A stretch of 36,725 nucleotides of DNA, from NCBI RefSeq assembly GCF_001039355.2, contig NW_019775438.1, positions 334,420 through 371,144 on the forward strand, read 5' to 3'. The translations under genes were made by a program, and so were the position numbers. Positions 11,420 to 24,900 of this stretch are shown here, piece by piece. The DNA is from Lingula anatina (taxonomy: Eukaryota > Brachiopoda > Lingulata > Lingulida > Lingulidae). Under the pieces are notes generated by a model. That model did not search any database. It saw only the letters and a list, made by a program, of their open reading frames with translations, and was not told where the DNA came from. The first letter of the stretch is position 1; the number at the start of each line of letters is the position of its first letter.

Positions 11420-11600
11420 TTGTACATTAAGGCCCAGGTCCCACTGGCGTTAAGGATAAATTTCGCATGGATTGCGCACAAAATTGGTTGATGATTTCTT
11501 AACACCTGCAACATTCGTGATACATGCTTGTATAATTCGACCAGCATCCGCACACTTCCACAATTATCCGTACATTTTCCACACATTTTCTGTCGGAAAT
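11420..11600. other. Possible DNA-transposon end (AGGCCCAGGTCCCACTGGCG)
   Basis: The left motif AGGCCCAGGTCCCACTGGCG resembles termini of short DNA transposons in marine animals. The opposite end was not found. Confidence 0.3.
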
Positions 11601-11699
11601 ATAACTAGTTTTAAAAACTGTCAGATACAGTATACTGTTTAAGCTCAAAGTACTATTTAAGCTCAAAAAGGAAATATCGCAATGGTTAAAAAAGACAGA

Positions 11700-12640
11700 C
11701 CTCATTGGGTTGGAGTAGCTTCATAGCAACCTGTACATTAGATGAAAATCTTCTTAAAACTTAAGTGCGAGCCGGGGGTGGGGGGAGAATGGCTTTTTTA
11801 GGTAATTTCAGTGGTAGTGTACTACCAAAAAGCATGATAAACTGACCTTGAGCAATTGAAAATATACCTGTAAAGCAACCACAAAATGCTCTTCATAAAA
11901 GTAAAACAATTGAAAAAAATAAAACAAACAAACAAATTGCTGAAGCACTTTACTGCAAACAGGTAAATGGTCAATTTAATTGTAATATTTCAACTTTTAT
12001 CTTTGAACTATAATTACTGTAATGCGTTCATCAAAAATGTGATTAAATAAGTTCTAGATTATTATATATTTGAATAATCAAAACATTTGACACAAGATGC
12101 TAGGAACCATCAACTTATCAAAATTGTGTCTACCAAAGCTTTTAAGCCTAATATAATATATATATACTTTCTGTCAGGTTATAACTTGATATAACACCTT
12201 CTGTTTTGCCTCCAACACACACTGACACACATTTTAAATTTGTTTTTATTATATATCATGGGCTCCATATCACATTCTTCATTTAAAATGTTACATATTT
12301 TACTGCTGCATTTCTAATATCCAGTAATAGTAATTAACAATCAACCAAACGAAGTGGTGTATAATAACAAAACACATAAGCGCCTAATTGCAATGGCAGT
12401 TATTGTTCATTTTCCATCCAGAATATGTATAGTTTCCATACAACATGCAAGTTATGGGTATATGCAATATGTCTTACGAGGCAGACCACTGATTTATATT
12501 ATCACTGTTCAAGAGCATGGGGGGGGGGGGGGGGGTAATATTACAGGTACATTTTCTGTATGGGAATGTGGGGATAACACATACTGTACGTAAACACATT
12601 TTAAGCAGCAAAGGCAGCTACTTTGAGTCTTCTAAAGACT
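11700..12640. other. No gene recognised; region downstream of the receptor gene
   Basis: AT-rich intergenic sequence with a 17-G run (12519-12535) and small TA tracts. No splice-linked coding was recognised. Confidence 0.5.
12519..12535. repeat. Poly-G run (17)
   Basis: Seventeen consecutive G on the plus strand just downstream of the receptor gene's 3' end. Confidence 0.95.
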
Positions 12641-12709
12641 GCAAATAAAATCGTTTTATCAGTGTCCAGTAATCAGTCCTTATTTCAATCTCCAAAGAGT
12701 AATCTGTTC

Positions 12710-12715
12710 TTTATT
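12710..12715 (-). terminator. Candidate poly(A) signal of the receptor gene
   Basis: AATAAA on the minus strand, about 55 bases past the stop codon. It implies a short 3' UTR ending near 12690. Other AT-rich hexamers further downstream could also serve. Confidence 0.45.
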
Positions 12716-12768
12716 CCATCTCCAACGAACAGCATGTGAAGTTGCAAGACACATGTTCACAGCTACCC

Positions 12769-12901
12769 TTATAAACCATAGTACATGCCACTATCATCTG
12801 GGGGTGGGTGGAAGAAATCATTCAACTGGTTCTTAATCTGTTGGAATGATGGACGCTTGCTTGGATCATGGTACATGCATTTCAGCATCACTTGGTTGTA
12901 G
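12769..12901 (-). CDS. Receptor exon 24: kinase C-terminus, tail and stop
   Basis: 133 nt from acceptor attgcag to stop TAA (12769-12771). Encodes [20 protein letters not shown] and then [10 protein letters not shown], the closing alpha-H/alpha-I helices with the conserved C-x(n)-RP motif. The short tail [13 protein letters not shown] has a proline cluster and two adjacent tyrosines. Confidence 0.93.
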
Positions 12902-15900
12902 CTGCAATGAATAATTTTATGAAAAGCAGAAATGTTTTCAATTGTGGACTTATAGAAATACTGTCATCCCCTTAATCTGTGAGCTAAGAAAATATATTAC
13001 ATGCATTCACAATCACAATCACAACTAACGCAATTTGAACAGTTGGAGGCTCAACTAGTCAAACACACTCACATATCATCTGGGCACTCTACAGGCTTGT
13101 CTGGGCGGGTTCCACTCTCCAGCAGGGTTATCAGTTTGTCCTTGTGTCCAGTAGGATAAGGAAGATCACCTAAAAAGTCGAGCACAATCTGGATAGTGTA
13201 ATGTGTTAATTTGACAGTGTGTTAGATGTGAAAGTCTGTTGGGTAGAAAACGAGTTTGCAGACTAATGTATTACTATTTAATATATCAGAAAGCTGGGAA
13301 TTTTAACCATGAAATTTAAACTTTTATATACAGACAAATTTTGATAAAGACTCACCCAGGCTGTATATCTCCCACAAAGTGATACCAAAGGCCCAGACAT
13401 CAGACGCAGTGGTATAGTTCAGTTGAGGATCCTGCAGAATTTCCAAGGCCATCCATTTGGTGGGTAAACGACTCTGGTGATATAAAAAGACAATGATAAC
13501 CATCACAACATTTTTTTTATCAATATTTAACAGATAACAAAATCTTTGTAAGAAAAATATCAATTAAGCCAGACATTATAATATATTTATATCACATTAC
13601 TTTCTGGTTGCTACACACTTTTGTTAGGAAAGCAAAACACCTTGTTTTTGGCTGCATCTTTTCCCTCGGGACCAAATCCCATCACCTTGGCAACCATTTT
13701 ACCATTGAGGAGGACATTCTTAGACATCAGCCTCTTGTGAACAATCTTGAAAGAGAAAAAGTACAATATGCAAGAATTTAATATCAAACTTGGTAAAAGA
13801 AATTCGGGACAGAAAAAGAACACATAACAGTGACTGTAGTAAACAAAGGCGTGATAGCCTTGGGTATTAAATTCACTGAAATCAGGTAAATCCTCTGAAC
13901 CAGTAATACCTTTTTTTACTAAAAATATTGATATATACAAGAAACTGTGTAACGCCCCCCTCCCCCCAAAATATTGGGGAGAGGTTGACTGCAGAGATTG
14001 AAAACACTGTTATTATCAAGATTTTTAAGTTTTAAAAGTTTTCAACTTTCAGTCTAAATATTGGATCCTGAACAGGTCATGAAATAAGACTGATCCTAGT
14101 CATGAAGTCAACATAAAATGTGTAAAATAATTATATATTTACCAGGTTGTTACTCAGATGTTCCATCCCTGCTGCTATTTGTACAGCATACTCCGTCATA
14201 CGATCAGCGGTGTCGACGCTCAGTTCACCTCCCTTTGCCTTCTGTGCCAGCAACCAGTCACGCAGTGAACCATTTCTGCAATACTCCAAGACCATGTATG
14301 GGCCTGTAACAAATATTGATTACCGTTGCATGGTATTTTGCCACTAACAAAATTATTCTGCTTTTTTGTGAAATTTTTATACTGAGATTACTAGTACTAT
14401 ACTAGCAGTCATAATTATCTAATAACAATTCCATGTATGTATACAAAAAGCTACATGTATAATGGAAATGCCTGTATTGATGCAGAAGCAGAAATTGACC
14501 AAACTGGATATAAATGAAGCTCCTTTTCAGCACATACTAATAGATATTATTTTCTTTGAGAATCAGATGGGTAAATTTGGATCAAATACCTGCCTTTGCC
14601 ACAAATGGCATCTTACCGGCTACCTTGTACGTAACACGTGTAGGAAAATATTCTGATATTGACTGTACTAGTGCTGATTTTACAACTGACTCCAAAATAA
14701 ATAAGACTGGACAAAGCACTGGTCACTCTTACCAGTCTGAAGGTCATCGGTCACCTTTCCAAGCATGGTCAGAACATTCTCATGACGAGGAACATCTCCA
14801 ATGAACTCTATCTTATCCAACATCAACTGCCTGTCTGCCTTGCTCTTGGCATCTTAAAAGTTTGGGATTAACAGAAGAGCATATTTCAAATAAAATTACA
14901 TCCAAGGTTTGGCCTTCATATCACACAAAATCATCATAGGATATTATGAATGTCATTGTATAATGAAGTATTAGTGATTTTTTTATGTTACAATAAATAT
15001 AATGCATTTGTTACAAATACATAAAGCAAATTGAATGGCTGTTAAAGACAGCTTTCTCATGTTATATAATAATCACAAAGTCAGTAGTCTAAATATAAAA
15101 TGTACCTTTCAACATTTTTGCAATAACTGCCATAGAATTCTGTCTATCAGGAGTCCACTCAGCATGTCTTATTATAGCAAAATGGCCATTGCAGAGTGTG
15201 TCTCCCAGAACAATATGGCTGCTGGAAATCTCCACGCTTCTACCATATGCCTCACTCTCATAGTAAATGCCCTGGTCTTGATCTTCATCATATGTATAGT
15301 TATTGTACTAAAATGTTTAAAGTCTTTATAGCAAATAAGAAGTTCACTGCACTTAATTCACAACTGAAGTGGAGGTTATGTACTGGCAGAATGAAATATT
15401 TTAATTAAAATTGTCAGTATTTTATCTCTAAAGACATGCTGGACATAAAGAATTGAAATAAGCAAAACAGATTCCTTTTGAGCTGTATGCACTTTAACAA
15501 AGTGTAAATAAATCTGGAATATATTTTATAATAAATTCTACATTTACTTCTAACATTCAAACTGGAGTGTGCTGGGTTAATCTCAAAATAATGTGAGCCA
15601 AATTACTGTTTCAATATCAAAATCAAAATCTCATAACATTTTGACACTTGATCTCTATGTTGGGCCTTACATGCATACCGACGTGACTTTTAAAACAGTT
15701 GACTTACATAAAATACAGGGATACAGATGAATTTTGATTGCATATTTTAATGATTTCTCTCCTCTCTGTACTTATTGCAGCACATCACAGTGGTGTTATA
15801 TACGTAACCAAACAAACTTTTTATTTAAAAATCTAATGACATATTTACCCTCCATGAAAAAATGTAAGAGAAGGTGTGGCATAAACAAATTAAAATGGAT

Positions 15901-18900
15901 AGGATGCGGTTTTGATGGATTTTTTCCTTTTTTTGTCATATTAAAAAACTATATTCTGCTTGATTCTACTATCAGGTCATTTAATAAATAATATACACTT
16001 ACACCTGCAGTTGCATTTCCCCGCCTGTTTTTTGGTCGCCAGAATTTCAACTTTTCATCTTTCCATAACCAAGGATAACCACGTCTCCGTCGCACTACTG
16101 CCACAGCTCCTAGCACCACCACAGCTACAACCAGGATGATGAAGAAAATTGGCACTAAAATATGTAAGTCAGGATTAAAATAAACCTATGAAATGAAAAG
16201 CATATAAAGATAAGAAATGTAAAATGTAAAAACCCTCAGCAAAATGAAAAGTTTCCAGCTATATTGCAACAAATTGCAGTATTATGCTGTAAACTCAAAG
16301 TTTGCTGCAACTAGTATGCAGGAGTTTGCAAGAAAAATTTTATTGCTGCTTATTTGCAGCAATATTGTAGCCAATCTGCATAAGAAATTGCAGTTTGCAG
16401 CAATATTGCTGCAGATTTGCTGCAAATTTGCAGCAGGCCTGACATTTTACTAAGGCAAAAAATGGAGACAGATAAACAGGCAGAAACAGATAGCATGTCT
16501 GGGTCTATTAATACCAGGGGTGGATGGGAGCTGTCTTAATTCTGGGTCTTCCAGAAGGTAAGATTTTTTAAAGGCTACAATGACCAGCATCTGTTTTTTT
16601 TTATTTGACAAAAGACTTTCAAAAATGTAGAAAAAAGTGACGTACCTGTGAGAAGTCCACTTTGATCTCCTCCACCATCACCTGGTGCGTTTCCGAGCAA
16701 AGCTGCCACTCTTGGACTGGTCAAATCAATATCTTAAAAGAAGTAAAGTTTACTCATTATATCGAACAGATGGAAGAAAAAAAACCAACATCAAATATTA
16801 GGCTGTTAAATATTAATCCCTACTTTTTTTAACCAATTTGTTTGTACCAATAAACATTATCATCATTATGCCTGTCACTTGACTACAGTGATAATAACTT
16901 AATTCCTTGAGAAAATCTATGGAAGATACTTAGAAGAAATGATGGTGCTCACACCATATTTTTCCAATAGTTATGTGTGAAAACGGGGCCGTAGCAATAG
17001 TCCGAAGGTTCAATAGTCCGAAGGTTCATTGGTCCGAATGTTCACTACAGAACCTTCGGACCAATGAACCCTTGATTAAAAAACCGATGAAAATGTTACC
17101 GTTTTTCGGACCAATGAACCTTCGGACCAATGAACCTTGAAAACTCCATGAAAACTACAACTGAATGAAACAAAATATGCAGTTTTATTATTTCACAATG
17201 TTTATGTTAGATCTATTTACCACGTCTCACTCTAATATTATTCCCAGCCTTGTCCTGCACTTGTAGCACAACTGTAAACGCAGCTTTATCACTTTTCACA
17301 TCATATGTTGGAAACCTGTCTCCTGCTGTCCAAGAGCCATTATCAAGAGGGGCATCCTCCAATCCTATCTTCTTGGTACCGAGGTAGCTGTATATGGAGT
17401 AGTGGAAATTTGCAATGCCAGACAATGCATCCTTCCAGTTATCACCCCATGATAAGGTCAAAAGTATTTCTTTCTGAAAATGAGAAAAAAAAAGGAATTG
17501 CATGAAAAGAATCAAAGTATTGCCAGAATATACAATTTTTGACAAATACTTTTAAAAACAGTTTGAACTGGCTAAAGAAAATGAGAATTTTTTCATAGTG
17601 TTTTTTCCACTTTCATTTATTTGTCAACTTCACCATATTCAAACATAAGAAACATTGCAGCATTCAAATCCAAATCTTTTCTTTTTTTCTGTCCAAGATT
17701 CTGCACCTTTTTTCCCCACTACAAACCTTCGATCATGTGTGATATCAAAAATGGATTTCTTTTTGTAACCAGTGAGGTTAATATGCTCTTTAGATGGCAT
17801 AGGCAAGACAAATATTTCATCAATCAAAATACTTGAGGGCAAAAAAGGGGAGGGGTGGAGGAATAGAAACAGTGAGGGCAAGGTCAATCCCAAAGCATAT
17901 ACCATCCTTTCAAGAGCAACTGACCTTATTAACACTAATTTGTTGTCCAATTGCTACTTTCAATTCCTCATCTTCACATTTCCCAGAGCCAGCAGCACAG
18001 TAATAATACGGAGCCTCCGTATCATAGTGGATGTTGATTTGGCGCTGAACTGTTTTTCCTTGGTATTTAACATTTTGCCCAGAAACCATCTTGTGGCCAC
18101 CATTTTCAGCTTTGAGGACAATTTTTAGTCTGAAAAATTGATGATCAAAAGTTTTTTTATTAGTGACTGGAATGCCTTTTCCTGAAAATATGTATTTCTC
18201 CTAACTATTATTCATAACTGCTTGTTTCAAATAATACTGAAATCCAATACATGTTGTACATCAGCACTTAAAAAAGAGATATGTTTTCATGACTTATTGT
18301 AAACAAATGCATCTCAGTAAAAGCAAATCTTACTTGTCCCGGTCTTTTCTAGAACCAGACAGTTTGTGGGTTTGGCTGCAGGATACAAAGGACTCCAAAG
18401 AGGTGTCAGCTTTAAGACAGTCCAGGGTAGCCTCTTTCTTTGTGCTGCCACCTGGTATCATCATTATATAAATTGAGAAATAATATCTTTCAAACTTTGA
18501 ATTGTGGAAACCATTATTCAGATTGCTAGTCAAATATGTATACACCATTTTCACAAAAATATTTTTTTAAATCATACAATGTTTATTTTTGCTGTCATTT
18601 GTCAGAACACACCTGTCATGCTACTTTTATCATCATAATCATCATCAATCTAAATGGAGCATTGTTTTTATTTATAACATAGTATTCTATCTATGCTTTC
18701 TTAGTACATATATAATAGAGCCTTTAATGTAAAAACATTATTGGGCTCAACAAATTGTTATCAAATTGCATATATAATACTTTAGACTTTATGATAGCCT
18801 TCATTTTAACTTTGAACTAAGAAAACTTACCAGCTGACTCAATTTCTATTTCAGCCTTTGATGAAAAAAGTCCTATTCTGAAGTCTGATACAGATGGTGG

Positions 18901-21900
18901 TCTTGATGGTAAATCCCCCATCATTCTGTATTCTGCCTCCCACGACAACTTCAAATATGCCAAATCAAGCCTATTGGTGAACATGTTGATGATGTTTGAT
19001 TCTACTGCTGCATTCTCATACACCAAGGGTAGACTGTCATTTGCAGTCAGCATAATCTGTATTGTCTTGATGGTAGGATCCTGGATATCTCCACTGACTA
19101 AAAGAAATTACACAGTGGAATTACATGATGTTCAGAATTTAAATTGACTGAAAAATGGAAAAATGTAAATTCAAATAAAGACACAAAGCATCAGTATTCT
19201 TAGGAAAAATAAGTTTGTTATTTAGGAATTTCAAAACATGTGACAAAAACTGATGAATTGGCATAAGCTTAGTGGCTTAAAAAAGATTTCATATACATAG
19301 TTTTGGGGTATGCAAGCCAAAAGATGTAAATAAATGGGCACTAGAAAATTTCTCTGTCTAAAAATAAAGAAAAAGCTTACTTGTATTACAGTTGTCTCCA
19401 CTAAATCCAGCTGTGCAGATACAGTTTCCAGTGTCAGGGACACAGAATCCTGGGTAACAATTTCGACTGCGACAAAAATCTGAATATCATAAGAAAAAAG
19501 GACAATTTATTCAAACTCTAATGCCATATTTCAATTGATACAAACAACAACTTGGCAACATTCCAACAGTACAGTCCTGACAGAACTCCACCCAAAGAAA
19601 AACATTTCATTATCTTTAAAATATTTAAATTCCAGGCACAAAATAGTTTTTTAAAGTTGTTATACACACCCTATACCCAAGACCAATTCGATGCTGATTT
19701 GATCAATTAACTTACTTGGACTGACAGTGGGTAGGTACTCGTCAACATTGATCTCTGAAAAAATAAATGAAACCCAATGTCAAAATATTTATACCCTTAA
19801 AAGTATTAATGTTTTAAAAGTAAATCATTAATTCTGTCATTATTTTTATACTGTATTATAACTTTTGCATATGTCACATCTAGGATGTACTATAACTTTC
19901 ACCTTTAGACACAGTTGCTTCATTTCCAGCTCCGTCTACAACTTTTAGAAGAACAGCATAAGTTCCTGTATTCACGATGTATATCGGCCATGGATTCCCA
20001 CTTCTCCATTCGTTCTTATGTACAGGTGAACCTCTTTCTATGGTACCACGGATGATTGTGTAAATGTACTTCTCAATACCAGATGTTACATCTACCCAGT
20101 TAGCCCACTGGATCTCCAGCTGAGGCTATCATAGAGACACAAAAGCAACTGTTTATCCCTTTTATCTCAGGGGCAGATTGAGGCTGTCTTCTGGGTCTTC
20201 TTCTCAGATTTTTAAGTTTACATTGACAGGTATATAATTTTTTTTTCGAAAGACGGTCAAAAATGGAGGATGGACTAACAAAGATAACTTGGGAGACTGT
20301 CAGAAAATATCTCTGGATCTGCTCCTGTATCTTATTTGTAATTGGACATGCACATCATACTCATATTAAAATTTTCAACCAAAAATGTGACAGGCTTTTC
20401 ACTAAAGTTCAAGGGCATGCACCTAAAAAAAAAAGGTATGCATGAATTGCCTTATTTCATAAAATCGTTTTAAAAATCCAAAATTAAAAAAAAAAAATGA
20501 TAAATTATATTACCTGGCTTCCATTTTTTGCCACATAAGTCATTAAGGCAGAGTCATTTTCAGCACATTTTTTCAGGTCACGGCAAATATGCTTTGGTTC
20601 CTCAAAGTCGAAAATGTAGGTAAAATTTCTGGTTGCTTCTTGTCCTTTGATCACATGGTTTGTAACTGAATTAGTATCTGTATTAAACACAGCCTTGTAG
20701 CCTCCATTCTTGCTTGATATACCCACTTGCAACCTATGGCAATAAAAAATTCTTATCATTTGGAAATTATGGAGTCATATGACAAATAGAAAATGATGCA
20801 AAGAACAGTTATCCCCCAAGTTAATAAAAAATATATATATATAGTCAAGTCACAATGTCACAAGGAACTTCTCTAATTCACAACAAAATATAATCACATG
20901 AAAGTCACTCATGCCAAGGCCCTTTTCAAATAGCATGGTGCACTGTCCTGTCTCATTTTGAACATAAACCTCATTTTTGTTTTTCTTTATCTACATAAGT
21001 TAATACAACTCACCCTTATCTTAATAAGATCCTAAATGTTTCTCTTGCTGTTTTCATAATCTTAAATTTTCCGAATGCTATAACTATAGGTAATTCACTA
21101 TGCAAACAATTTATTTTCATTGAAAATCAGCAAACAACATTATTGACATAAAAACCTGTAAGGATTACCTGTCTTCATGCTTTATAGTTTGTCTAGGAAA
21201 ATTGTATTCCACTTTGCAACTGGAGATGCCTTGGTTAGGTTTACTTTCACTGTCACCATTTCCACAAGGAAGAGTCTCAGAAGAAAGGTACCTCCCATCT
21301 GAAAAATGAGTAGACTTGACCGCTTGGCAAATCATCTTAGAGGCCCATGAGATTCTTGTTTATGTCAATTCAGCAGTCATATTCGGCCGATTTCATAAAG
21401 GAGGTTTAAAGTTAAACCTGGTCTAAAGTGAGTTTACACCAGGTTTAGGGATTGCCTGCATTTCATAAAGGAGGTTTTAGTATTGGACCAGTGGTCTAGT
21501 AAAACCTGGCTTAACATCATTCTAAACCTGGTCTTGACAGGTTTGTGTTTCATAATTGAGGTCTAAGTTTTTGATACCCGGATTATGGACTCGGACCAAG
21601 TCTAAAAATAAACCTGGTCAGACCCAGGTTTAACTCTGTAGCTTGGAAAAAAAGATGGCTGACGTAGACTTGCGTGCTATTCGAGTACTTTACAATTTGG
21701 ACGCAAGAAGACGCCCCGAGCGTCGCCGACGCATTTTTCGAGCAAGGGTTAATTATTTTGATTTCTATGATGAACAAGCTAGATTTCAAAATCAGGTTCA
21801 GAATTTCTAAAGAAATAGCACGTGAGGTCATAGCACAGATAGAGGATCGATTAGCACCCTATACATTGAGAAATCGCAGCATTTAACCGGAGCTTTCTTT

Positions 21901-24900
21901 GATTCAATGATGTTGGACTTCTCCATTATTAGTTCTGAGATGTATCCCTTCTCTTCAGCAGAAAAATTCTCCGCTCTCTTTCGGCTCATTTTCACGTGCT
22001 CTTTACTTCCAAAGTTTTTTTCTCATATGAGCTACACAGCTTATCTGCTTCAACGCTAGTGTGTGTCATCTGTTCATTTACGCCTACCTGATTGACACAG
22101 TTCAATGATTTCTTTGTCTATGTAATCCTGTTACATTCAAGAGGAGGTCAAGGACAAGTTAAAACTGGTTTAGCTAAACCTGGTTTTTTGGCTTTCCTAC
22201 AATGTTAGTGAAATGCAATTTAGGTCTTGAGTTAGACCAGGTTTTGCTAGACTAGGTTTTAGCCTTAAACTAGGTTTAGTTAAACCTCCTTTATGAAATC
22301 GGCCGATTGTGTCTAAAATAAGAGAACCTGGCTGACCCATTACTACAGCTAGAATTTTTTTTGAAGCTATAGGCTTTGTTTGATGGTGGGAGCTAAGTGC
22401 ACGAAAATACTTTGTACTATGATTTTATCAAATTTGACTTAAAGCTGAAGGTAATGCCACGAAAGTATTAATCATAATACAATATTATATATTGATGGGG
22501 CTTGTTACTCAAATTAATTTGAAAGCAAACAGCATATTTAGACTCAACACTAAGATTAGGCTTCTTTCAGGGAACTTGGTTTGTTAAATTATATCCCATC
22601 CCTAGATGAGAGTCTGGCATCAAGATATTTAGAATAAAGAATTGTGGAGTTGGTCAAGCACACTATTTTTTTATCAGATATAAAGGCCATAAGCAAGATT
22701 CAAAAGTAAAGGATAAATTATATTGGAAGCAATAGAAATCTGAAATCTTAAGCGGTCTGATAAAACTTAACAGGGAAAACAGAGAACTTTAAAACACAAA
22801 AATCAACTTTGAAAAAACATTTGAAATTAAAAAGAGTGCCCAAGAAAACCATTTTATGCTAAGTTCTTAATGCATTATACAGGGACCGGTCCAGGATTAT
22901 TTGAAGGGGGGGGGGGGGGGGGTCTGCAGATGTATAGCTGACCCTCCCCCACTTCTGAAAAATAAGTAGACTTTACCATTTGATGTGAAGCTGACCCTCC
23001 CCCCTCCCCCACTTGGCATTAAAATTAGCTTCAGGGCCTGCTGAAGCGGCCAGAAATATTTGGTATTTTAGAGGGGAAAAGGTGCAATTTGGAATGGCTT
23101 AGATCTATGATTCAGCTAGTCGAAATTCTAATTTCAAGAGTGGACCATAAATCGAAGGGGGGTCAGAACTCTACTTTCACGTGGTTCCAATTTACCCAGT
23201 AGTAGTAGTTTTGTTCAGCAGAACAGATGGATGTACGTGCCACGTACCTGACCATTAGGTTTATTTAATTCATCAAGGTACAATCTGCAACACTTGTAAA
23301 TATATTTATTAAAGGCTTTAGTTATTTAGTAATAAATCATGTCCAAATCGCCAGATAACAGTAACTCATGTACATGAACCTTATGCCATAAGCAATTCTT
23401 TCATAAAGCTTGGATACAGCTTTTAAAAGCAACCATTTCATAATTACTTTTATACAAGCATTTAGCCACTCAAACATTTTGTGCATTAAATATTACATGA
23501 AAAAATAAGTTTTAAACCAATTCATTGTGTGAAAAAAGATCTGGAAAAATATAAATATTTTTTGTTCTAACTTTTGGATCCAAAATAATTATGTCTGCAT
23601 AGAAAAAAAAAATTATGCTATTCATGTTCAGCTTACCTTGGGCATGCCACCTCAGATAAGCACTTCCACCCACAATTCCAAGCATTATACTCTTTATGTA
23701 AGAAGGACGAAGTGGTGCTGTGGTCAAACTGTATCTACTTGTCCACTCTACTTTAATATGGTTCCAATCCTGTTTCTTCACATAAACTGTTGTGTTTGAA
23801 GGGTAGCTGGCCACTGCCTCCAAGTGATCCCTGGTTCCTGTCCGGTCACTCATGGTTGCCTTACAGGACATTATGGTTGGGCTCTGTGAATCACTTATAA
23901 CTAATGAACAAAAATATGCAGTGCAAATAAATGCAAAAAGTGTGAAACATCTTTAAAATATTTCACATTTTCAGTCAATACATAGATCGTTAATGATTTG
24001 CAAATATACAATATTTTTTATTTCAAATTAAAAAGTGAATTCATACCCCATCTTAGAACTTAAAATGTGAAAAAATGTTAGGATTGCAACCAATGTACCA
24101 AAACATAAAAAATTTGTGATTATTGATATGGTGTTTTACAGTGTCAAAAAATATTGCTTGGAAAAAAACAAAGCAGCAACATATTGGAAAATCAAATACA
24201 AAATGACTTACTACTTCCACAGTGTGCTCCTCCAAATCCAGGCATACACCTACAGTTACTACCAGAACTGCAAGTACCAGGGTAACAGGGGAATTTCCAG
24301 GAACACTGACCTGCATATATGAGAATGTTTTGTCATCATAGCATTTTGGCAAGTAATTACTTGAGTAATGGTTATTTTTATTGAAAAAAAATCTTATAGT
24401 AATAGAATTCTGCACCCCAAACTCAAAAAGAAACAATTAAATTAAAAATCTGTCTTTTTTACACAAATTTCATCTGGATTAATTTACTTCTAAAGAATAG
24501 TCACAGAAATCTATGTAACTAATCAAAACACAAAACACATGCTTATAGATTGGCAGTGGGAACCATAATGTGTAGGTGGGCAGCTACAAGTGTTTGGTCT
24601 TATGCATGTTCCACCATTTTGACAACTGGGACTGCAAATAGCTGAAAAGTAAATAACAAAATAACAATTCTTAGCTGAACAACACTTTAAAGAACAATAT
24701 TGCTTGTGTAAATATGAACGCAAGTACTTTGCTTTCTGCCTGCTCTTGCTGCAGTCAAGTTTGTTTTATGTTGTTATCTTGTTTAAGAGGATAAATAGAA
24801 TTTTTCAAATATCTTTCTTAAAATTATTTATCATTTTTAAGAAGAGTTGTTGATGTCAGATACCTATACTGGTTTTTATTTTGCCTGAAAACTCAAATGG

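Larger units (their letters stand above)
21384..22305. mobile_element. Harbinger-like transposon, internally deleted, with TSD ATT
   Basis: The terminal inverted repeats start CGGCCGATTTCATAAAGGAG on both ends (about 26 bp), and ATT borders both sides (21381-21383, 22306-22308), fitting the 3-bp duplications of PIF/Harbinger elements. Just inside are many copies of AAACCTGGTCT-type subrepeats. The interior keeps the N-termini of the two usual Harbinger genes pointing at each other (a transposase and a Myb/SANT-like protein), with the rest deleted. Inserted in the intron between exons 6 and 7. Confidence 0.72.

Noticed and set aside
13611-13940. 109-codon minus frame continuing upstream of receptor exon 21
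   Set aside because: The part above 13745 is intron. The acceptor tttcaag at 13746 and phase agreement with exon 20 define the exon.
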